A DNA stretch of 64,000 nt from Archivesica marissinica (Eukaryota > Mollusca > Bivalvia > Venerida > Vesicomyidae), in NCBI GenBank assembly GCA_014843695.1, contig CM026402.1, positions 15,439,037 through 15,503,036 on the forward strand. The letters are read 5' to 3'. Shown piece after piece: positions 55,976-64,000 of this stretch. The stretch's first letter is position 1. Each line of letters opens with the position of its first letter. Position numbers and translations under genes: made by a program. The notes under the pieces are model-generated. The model had not been told where the DNA came from, searched no databases, and worked only from the letters and a program-made list of their open reading frames with translations.

Positions 55976-58900
55976 GGGTGTACCATAAAAATGGACAAAA
56001 CGGCACTTATATATTTTGGAAGATATACATCTTGACATAATAAAAATGTGTTGTGGCAAGCAATTGGGAGTAGCTTAACAACATTTTTTGCCATTTGAAA
56101 AAGTACCTTCGGATTGAAAAAATATTGCTTACTTTTGAGGGATGGGAAGCACAATTGGCCTCAAATGACTAAAAACAAACATATTCTATCATTATTTGGT
56201 ATCAAATTATTCAGAACACCTTTGTCTACCATATTCAACAATGCTTTTTGGTGTGAGTTATTTAATGACGTAAATTATATGCTTAAAGTGACTTGTTTCG
56301 CTAGAAAACGGGGAAAAAATGCTTATATTTTCCGTCTAATAAAACAATTGCAAATATCAAATGATTTACAGATGATGTTAACGTTTGATTTATTAGTACA
56401 AACTATTCAGTTGAAACGCATGAAATAACCAATATACTAGGGGTCATTACACACTGCAATACTGTAAAGGGACGTAATTCAAATATTTATAAAGATTTTT
56501 ACGAATATTTATCCGTAAGACTGATCATTGATTTTTTCGTATCAGTTTGTGTTTTATGTGTCTGCATATTTTTTAAAGAGTACTTGTAAATTTGACACAA
56601 TGAGGCTACAATACCTAATGTAAATTAATGCACTATATGTATTACTTCCTTTTATTTCAACAAATGTATTTATTTAAGGACTATATCAGAACTATTATTC
56701 AAATTACTCAATTACCATGTGAACCATCAATACATGAACAATACCGATATATTAGTCATGCACATTGTCATTGTCTGATGATATAGTTTATATACCTGTT
56801 CTACAGGTTAATTGAATATCAGCTCAGTATCACTGTCGATCTCTTTGTCATCGGCTTCTGTATCTGGTATGTAAAATTCGATTAGTTTGCACATCTGAGT
56901 GCATTTCAGTTTATTTTTTAGACAAGAACATGTGTCTGGTTTGCATACACGAGAACAGTTGCACATCAACAACTCCATTACAGCATCCGGTGCAGTAGGA
57001 ACATCATTCCATTCACCATTCACTACTATTTGCATCATCTTCTTCGCTAAGACGCCAACCATTTCCTATTGGAGATGGAACATCAGGGGAAGGTTCAAGA
57101 CATCGTCTCCAAATAGCACACTGGTAATTGGCTCTCATACAATGTTTAAGAAGGGATGCTGCACAAGGAGGCAACTGCCAAGATTCAATTTCTCCTTTCT
57201 TTGCACAGAAATCGATATCGTAGTTCATTTACATCAGCTGTAGAGGTTCTAGATGAATACATGGTGCATGTAAATGTTTCAATACCATCAAACAGTTCAT
57301 CAGAGAGTGACCAATTTGTCCCAAGCAATTTGAACATATCCTGAAAACTAGTCACTGCTTTCAGACGTTTATATGCCGTCACCTTTCCACGGCCTGCAAA
57401 AGCACTCACTGTGTCACATCCTGTAAAACTATGCAATCCTGGCAAAGCTTCACATACATCCTGTCCAACTGAACCTGCTAGTTTACCAATGTCGATATAC
57501 TTTGTCCGTGTTTGAGTGCTCTTCTTTTGATACATTTGACACCCTAAATCTGATACATTTGCTAGACACAGAATTGTTCCATCAGTATCTTCAGATACCA
57601 CTAATACTAAGCCAAAGCCATTCCTTGATTTGACATGTAACAGTAATCTAGTGTCGGCTTCTTCTTGAGATGATTTCAACTCTTCTACTTCTTCACTACC
57701 ATCTTCAGTGACAACGAAACATTCATCCTCACAAGTCACAAACAGCTGCTTATGACCAATCGTCTCACTTTGATGTGGTTGCTTCCAGTCATTCACAAGG
57801 AATTTGATGAGGTTCTTCTTGTTTTCAGATCCTTTGAAAAACGTCTCCACTGCTGTACATTATGACCTGGTGCTATATTCTTGAACTGTGTACTATCCGC
57901 TGATCCTCTATAAATACATTCAGCATCCTTGATTGAGCCATCCTGATAAACATCAAAAACCATATCAACCCTGCCACAACCTCTACTTTCGCCCATTATC
58001 AAAGACAGAACATGTTGCGATAACACAGCAAAGGTCATTTGGTTAGCATGGACTTTTTGCAATAGTGCCGTTCCGTCAATGATACAGGCTTTGTTCTCGC
58101 CAAGTGATTCTGCTGGTTTGACATTCTTTATAATCTCATTGCATAACACTGACTTCGAGGTTTTTCTCATTGTTCCATTGGCAGACGCTAATGACCATGG
58201 TAAAAGGCCAAGAGGATGTCGTAATACTTCTTCCATGTTCAGGTCTCTCGTTTGAGCTATCAGAATCATTTGGGCAAAGAGATTTCTATCTGCCTTAATA
58301 ATAGCATTTTGTGAATTGTGTTTAATAACATTTCTTTTGCTCATTGAAGTAAAACTTTTCAGTTTATTCTTCGTTATTGGATCATGGAATTTTTTCATGT
58401 CCTGGTTCCAACCTGTCTTTTATGAACTTCTCATAGGCCTGTAGACCGATACTTTTTGCATTGTGCAGATCGTTCAATACATCACTTGTGGCAAGTGTAC
58501 CTGTCGATAAACTGACAAGTTCCTGATCTTCAGCGTTGAAAGAGTCTATCCAATTATTCTCAAGCATATCCATCAGACATCTGCTTGATCCCTACCTATT
58601 CTTGATTCTCCCAAGTCTGGATGGCGACTATTTGGATCCGAAATGCTTACGCTTTCCTTCAGTTGTCGCAAATATGATGTTCGATATTCTGATGTGAGGT
58701 AGAATCGACTCACAGCAGAGGGTTGCAAACTGAAACCTTTAGTACATCCTTGTGTCTGTGTGTCTTTGTTGACTGTTTCCTCTACTGTCTGGTCAACAGG
58801 AATCCTCCCAAATGGGTTGGATGATCCAATCTGTACAGAGAAACCGCCCTGTTCCATGTATGCATACACTTGTGGATGTTCTTCTGGTAAATGCAACATG

Positions 58901-60806
58901 TCTGAAAAGTACGCACTCAAGAAACGGGCATAGTTAACATTGTCGTATGCAAAGCACCATGGTACTAGATCATGTATTGCTCGTAGGTGTAATTTCCAAC
59001 TTCCTCCCCTTGATGCTCTAATCAAATTCAACATCAGTTCAACCAATAGGTCATCCAGAAAGCTGAGAGATCCCCTTTTCGTCTTAGAGTATCCAGATAC
59101 TGATTGAATTCCTTTGATACATCCGCAAACTCAGTAGTACCTAATGTCTCAGAGAGTATCTCCACATATATTGTCACTCATTTCATCAATTCTTAATCCA
59201 AGTTCATATACTTTCACTTTCAAACCTTCATCTTCTGAAACACAAGAGGCATAAAATCCTTTCCAAGGTAATCGAATTAATGCTTCATACATTAACTTAT
59301 AAAACCAAACAGCCCGATTATACTTTCGCCCCTCTATCACACCAGCAACATACCCTTCTGCTATTACACCTGATTCTATACACAAATCTTTTAATCCAAC
59401 ATCTGCAAAACGTTTTCCAATGATACCGAGCAGTGTGCAAATAGTATGGAACACTCCCATTCTTGATACTACTCCATTGAATCTGTCTAGGGGGGTTTCC
59501 ATATTATATCAGTGGCTTTCGCATAAAGAGCTTGGTCCAAAACAACAACAATGTTTGGTAGTTCTAGGGATTCCATTACCTGAACAGACTGTGTCAGGAC
59601 GTCATTGACAGTTTTCAGCTGTGTTGCAGGAGAATTTATCGTTGGCATATAACCAATGTTATCTTGCTGTATGTCTACATTGTTTCTAGTTAGTATGTTG
59701 AAGCCTGTCCAACTGCTGACTGTTTGATTAGAGGAGCAGTGTAGTCTTGTCAGTGCCCAAAGATGGTTTTTCTTGACACTATCTTTGATGACCTCAGTTT
59801 CATTTATAGGTATATACTGTCTACTGAGTGGACCGACACGCTCACCAGCATTATATTCAGGAATGGTCGGTAACGATTGTACAATAGATCGCTTCCTTGT
59901 TTTCGCAATACGTCTCCCTGGGGCTGTGGGCAAGAAAGGACCATATGACTTCATCTGAACGGGGATTCTGTTCACTCGGTGTGACGTTTCCTTACCGCTT
60001 AATGTCTCTTCTAATCTATCAATGTTGTCCCAGGCTAGCGTCGGAATATTAGGTTGAATACATTCCGGTATAGGCACAGTGTCTTCAAACCTGTTGAGTT
60101 TTTCTATGCATAATGCTGTATCGATCTCCTGTAGCTGATCGTATGAGACACCATGGCCAAGCCTATTCACAATTTTCACAAGTTCAACATTTCCAGTTAA
60201 AGACTTAACCGCGAATGGAAGCAAAATATGTTTTGGTGGTTTTCTTCTGCCACTGTTGACACTGTATACAGATTGTATACACCTTTTCAGATTTCACCTC
60301 GCTTACCAGTCAGAAGAACTTTCAGGAAACTGCAAATCAGCAGGGATGTATTCCGTTGCATCTGTCAGGTCAGATGGGAGTGGTAGCCAAGGTTCTTCTT
60401 TAACATGATCTTGAATGATGGATCTCAGTTTAATGGCCACATTACCAGAGTCATCATTACAATGAAAACAGCCTTTTCAGTTTTTATATCCAATTTCTGA
60501 CAATCTAATTAATATTCATGGTTATGCAAATGAGAAAATTTACATAACTTATCATCAAATGAAAGCATTATCAATACTGTTTAGTTTGAAACTAATATGA
60601 ACTTTCTACAATGAAATATTGCCTAGTTCTGGCATATAATTGATACCATATCCCACTATCTGAATTTGGGATACCGTTGCCATGGAAACGGCTCAGCAGG
60701 CCTATTAGCTACCCGTTACAGCTTGCCACAAACCATTTTCTGTCTTCATATTTGATATATAATCAAGCTAGGTAGGTGTCGTTTTGTCCATTTTTATGGT
60801 ACACCC
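55976..60806 (-). mobile_element. 4.8 kb inverted-repeat DNA transposon encoding a PIN/XPG-like protein
   Basis: The left GGGTGTACCATAAAAATGGA and the reverse complement of the right end are identical for these 20 bases and continue CAAAACG(G/A)CAC. Short non-array sequences (about 30 bp left, 22 bp right) separate the ends from the 16-bp array, so the exact insertion boundaries and target duplication are unclear. It contains one large decayed minus-strand gene (60465-56808). The XPG-like nuclease type suggests the Academ superfamily, but I hold that loosely. Confidence 0.65.
56808..60465 (-). pseudogene. Decayed TE gene: large protein with PIN/XPG-like nuclease domain and Cys-rich tail
   Basis: Consecutive frames, right to left, are co-linear parts of one protein. 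60465-60300: WLPLPSDLTDATEYIPADLQ. 60224-59487: AWDNIDRLEETLSGKETSHR and WTGFNILTRN. 59502-59149: VFHTICTLLGIIGKRF and CIESGVIAEG. 59046-58573: NPFGRIPVDQTVEETVNKDT then QTQGCTKGFSL. 58573-58382: LVSLSTGTLA. 58398-57793: ADRNLFAQMI, VDMVFDVYQDGSIKDAE. 57850-57185: SSQEEADTRLLLHV, VVSEDTDG, GLHSFTGCDTVSAFAGRGK. 57228-56808: Cys-rich end CNCSRVCKPDTCSCL. The acidic clusters EEADTR, SEDTD and GCDTVS fit a PIN/FEN-like metal-binding nuclease. I recognise this family as widespread in molluscs and cnidarians, without a proven function. At least six frameshifts inactivate it. Confidence 0.7.
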
Positions 60807-60827
60807 ACTTCATCTTACCTGGAATAC

Positions 60828-63800
60828 TAAGTGTGGTGTATCTGTAGTGTGGAGCATCTGTAGTGTGGTGTACATGTAGTGTGGTGTATCTGTAGTGTGG
60901 AGCATCTGTAGTGTGGTGTACATGTAGTGTGGTGTATCTGTAGTGTGGAGCATCTGTAGTGTGGTGTACATGTAGTGTGGTGTATCTGTAGTGTGGTGTA
61001 TCTGTAGTGTGGTGTATCTGTAGTGTGGTGTACATGTAGTGTGGAGCATCTGTAGTGTGGTGTACATGTAGTGTGGTGTACATGTAGTGTGGTGTATCTG
61101 TAGTGTGGTGTATCTGTAGTGTGGTGTATCTGTAGTGTGGAGCATCTGTAGTGTGGTGTACATGTAGTGTGGTGTATCTGTAGTGTGGTGTATCTGTAGT
61201 GTGGTGTATCTGTAGTGTGGTGTACATGTAGTGTGGTGTATCTGTAGTGTGGTGTATCTGTAGTGTGGTGTACATGTAGTGTGGTGTATCTGTAGTGTGG
61301 TGTATCTGTAGTGTGGTGTATCTGTAGTGTGGTGTACATGTAGTGTGGTGTACATGTAGTGTGGTGTACATGTAGTGTGGTGTATCTGTAGTGTGGTGTA
61401 CATGTAGTGTGGTGTACATGTAGTGTGGTGTACATGTAGTGTGGTGTATCTGTAGTGTGGTGTACATGTAGTGTGGTGTATCTGTAGTGTGGTGTACATG
61501 TAGTGTGGTGTATCTGTAGTGTGGTGTATCTGTAGTGTGGTGTATCTGTAGTGTGGTGTACATGTAGTGTGGTGTACATGTAGTGTGGTGTACATGTAGT
61601 GTGGTGTATCTGTAGTGTGGTGTACATGTAGTGTGGTGTACATGTAGTGTGGTGTACATGTAGTGTGGTGTATCTGTAGTGTGGTGTACATGTAGTGTGG
61701 TGTACATGTAGTGTGGTGTACATGTAGTGTGGTGTATCTGTAGGGTGGTGTACATGTAGTGTGGTGGTACATGTAGTGTGGTGTATATGTAGTGTATCTG
61801 TAGTGTGGTGTATCTGTAGTGTGGTGTACATGTAGTGTGGTGCAACTGTAGTGTGGTGTATCTGTAGTGTGTGTATCTGTAGTGTGGTGTACATGTAGTG
61901 TGGAGCATCTGTAGTGTGGTGTACATGTAGTGTGGTGTATCTGTAGTGTGGTGTACATGTAGTGTGGTGCAACTGTAGTGTGGTGTATCTGTAGTGTGGT
62001 ACATCTGTAGTCTGTAGTGTGGTGTACATGTAGTGTGGTGTATATGTAGTGTATCTGTAGTGTGGTGTATCTGTAGTGTGGTGTACATGTAGTGTGGTGC
62101 AACTGTAGTGTGGTGTATCTGTAGTGTGGTGTATCTGTAGTGTGGAGCATCTGTAGTGTGGTGTACATGTAGTGTGGTGTATCTGTAGTGTGGTGTACAT
62201 GTAGTGTGGTGCAACTGTAGTGTGGTGTATATGTAGTGTGGTGTACATGTAGTGTTGTGTATCTGTAGTGTGGTGTACATGTAGTGTGGTGCAACTGTAG
62301 TGTGGTGTATATGTAGTGTGGTGTACATGTAGTGTGGTGTATCTGTAGTGTGGAGCATCTGTAGTGTGGTGTACATGTAGTGTGGTGTATCTGTAGTGTG
62401 GAGCATCTGTAGTGTGGTGTACATGTAGTGTGGTGTATCTGTAGTGTGGTGTACATGTAGTGTGGAGCATCTGTAGTGTGGTGTACATGTAGTGTGGTGC
62501 AACTGTAGTGTGGTGTATATGTAGTGTGGTGTATCTGTAGTGTGGTGTATCTGTAGTGTGGTGTATATGTAGTGTGGTGTATATGTAGTGTGGTGTATAT
62601 GTAGTGTGGTGTACATGTAGTGTGGTGCGTCTGTAGGGTGGTGTACATGTAGTGTGGTGCGTCTGTAGTGTGGTGTACATGTAGTGTGGTGCGTCTGTAG
62701 GGTGGTGTACATGTAGTGTGGTGCGTCTGTAGTGTGGTGTACATGTAGTGTGGTGCGTCTGTAGTGTGGTGTACATGTAGTGTGGTGCAACTGTAGTGTG
62801 GTGCGTCTGTAGTGTGGTATGTCTGTAGTGTGGTGCGTCTGTAGTGTGGTATGTCTGTAGTGTGGTGTGTCTGTAGTGTGGTATGTCTGTAGTGTGGTGC
62901 GTCTGTAGTGTGGTATGTCTGTAGTGTGGTGCGTCTGTAGTGTGGTATGTCTGTAGTGTGGTGTGTCTGTAGTGTGGTGTGTCTGTAGTGTGGTATGTCT
63001 GTAGTGTGGTGCGTCTGTAGTGTGGTATGTCTGTAGTGTGGTGCGTATGTAGTGTGGTGTGTCTGTAGTGTGGTGCGTCTGTAGTGTGGTATGTTTGTAG
63101 TGTGGTATGTCTGTAGTGTGGTATGTCCGTATGTAGTGTGGTATGTCCGTATGTAGTGTGGTATGTCCGTATGTAGTGTGGTGTATCTGTAGTGTGGTCC
63201 ATATGTAGTGTGGTGCATCTGTAGTGTGGTATGTCCGTATGTAGTGTGGTGCATCTGTAGTGTGGTCCGTATGTAGTGTGGTGCATCTGTAGTGTGGTGC
63301 GTCTGTAGTGTGGTATGTCTGTAGTGTGGTATGTCCGTATGTAGTGTGGTGCATCTGTAGTGTGGTGCGTCTGTAGTGTGGTGCATCTGTAGTGTGGTGC
63401 ATCTGTAGTGTGGTATGTCTGTAGTGTGGTGCATCTGTAGTGTGGTATGTCTGTAGTGTGGTATGTCTGTAGTGTGGTGCATCTGTAGTGTAATGCATCT
63501 GAGTGTAGTGCGTCTGTAGTGTGGTGTGTCTGTAGTGTGGTGCATCTGTAGTGTGGTGCATCTGTAGTGTGGTGCATATGTAGTGTGGTGTATCTGTAGT
63601 GTGGTGTATATGTAGTGTGGTGTATATGTAGTGTGGTGTATATGTAGTGTGGTGTATCTGTAGTGTGGTGTATATGTAGTGTGGTGTATCTGTAGTGTGG
63701 TGTGTATGTAGTGTGGTGTGTATGTAGTGTGGTGCATATGTAGTGTGGTGCGTATGTAGTGTGGTGCGTATGTAGTGTGGTGTGTCTGTAGTGTGTGTGT

Positions 63801-64000
63801 CTGTAGTGTGATGCGTATGTAGTGTGGTGCGTATGTAATGTGGTGCGTATGTAGTGTGGTGCGTATGTAGTGTGTGTGTCTGTAGTGTGTGTGTCTGTAG
63901 TGTGATGTGTCTGTAGTGTGTGTGTCTGTAGTGTGTGTGTCTGTAGTGTGATGTGTCTGTAGTGTGTGTGTCTGTAGTGTGGTGTGTCTGTAGTGTGGTG
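60828..64000. repeat. 16-bp minisatellite, right part (3.2 kb, runs off the window)
   Basis: Units are tgtagtgtggtgtatc, tgtagtgtggtgtaca, tgtagtgtggagcatc, tgtagtgtggtgcgtc and tgtagtgtggtatgtc; variant classes are regionally clustered. All three minus frames remain open for more than 900 codons (HHTTDTPHYRYTTLQI types), because the period lacks a stop in any frame. These ORFs are not genes. It lies in the BBS2 upstream intron by inference. Confidence 0.95.

Noticed and set aside
60763..63737. Three overlapping minus ORFs of 916-975 codons (His/Thr/Tyr-rich)
   Set aside because: All three frames of one 16-bp repeat are open at once, which is expected from the period and not from coding selection.

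Overview
This is eukaryotic, intron-rich, AT-rich DNA. The many tRNA-derived SINEs, the MULE, hAT and ISL2EU-like DNA transposons and the very high minisatellite content suggest a lophotrochozoan, most likely a bivalve mollusc. That taxonomic call is inference. There is no bacterial gene organisation, no rRNA and no CRISPR.

I can support three host genes. (1) An SVOP/SV2-like major facilitator transporter on the minus strand: its first coding exon is 16585-17029 and its second is 303-584, joined by a phase-1 intron of exactly 16.0 kb; the rest lies off the left edge. (2) A stand-alone BPL_N (class I glutamine-amidotransferase-like) gene on the plus strand, with exons 22443-22632, 26974-27201 and 37663-38516. 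All junctions are phase 1, and a Cys/His/Glu triad is visible. (3) BBS2 (Bardet-Biedl syndrome 2, BBSome subunit) on the minus strand: two 3'-proximal exons at 55000-55112 and 53310-53458, with the remaining upstream exons off the right edge and the last exon not found.

The long introns are full of mobile DNA. The transporter intron holds a composite DNA transposon (6820-16256) with inverted ends near 'gtcctgttcaataagttgtt'. It carries a YqaJ-type nuclease gene (plus) facing a THAP transposase gene (minus), the gene pair I associate with the ISL2EU superfamily. A 1.65 kb MULE-like element with an 8-bp target duplication has inserted into its left end, and a second MULE transposase fragment sits near its right end. 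Intron 1 of the BPL_N gene holds a decayed hAT and several MITEs and SINEs. The BBS2 upstream intron holds a 4.8 kb inverted-repeat element encoding a PIN/XPG-like nuclease-type protein, inserted inside a 16-bp minisatellite. Nearly all transposon genes carry frameshifts, while the host exons are clean.

Roughly 40% of the window is minisatellite: more than 15 families with unrelated units of 16-78 bp. The most notable is the 9.4 kb array filling intron 2 of the BPL_N gene. Its ~49-bp unit is a copy of that intron's own 3' splice site plus the first ~35 bp of exon 3, repeated roughly 180 times up to the real exon. A smaller array abuts the BBS2 acceptor in the same way.
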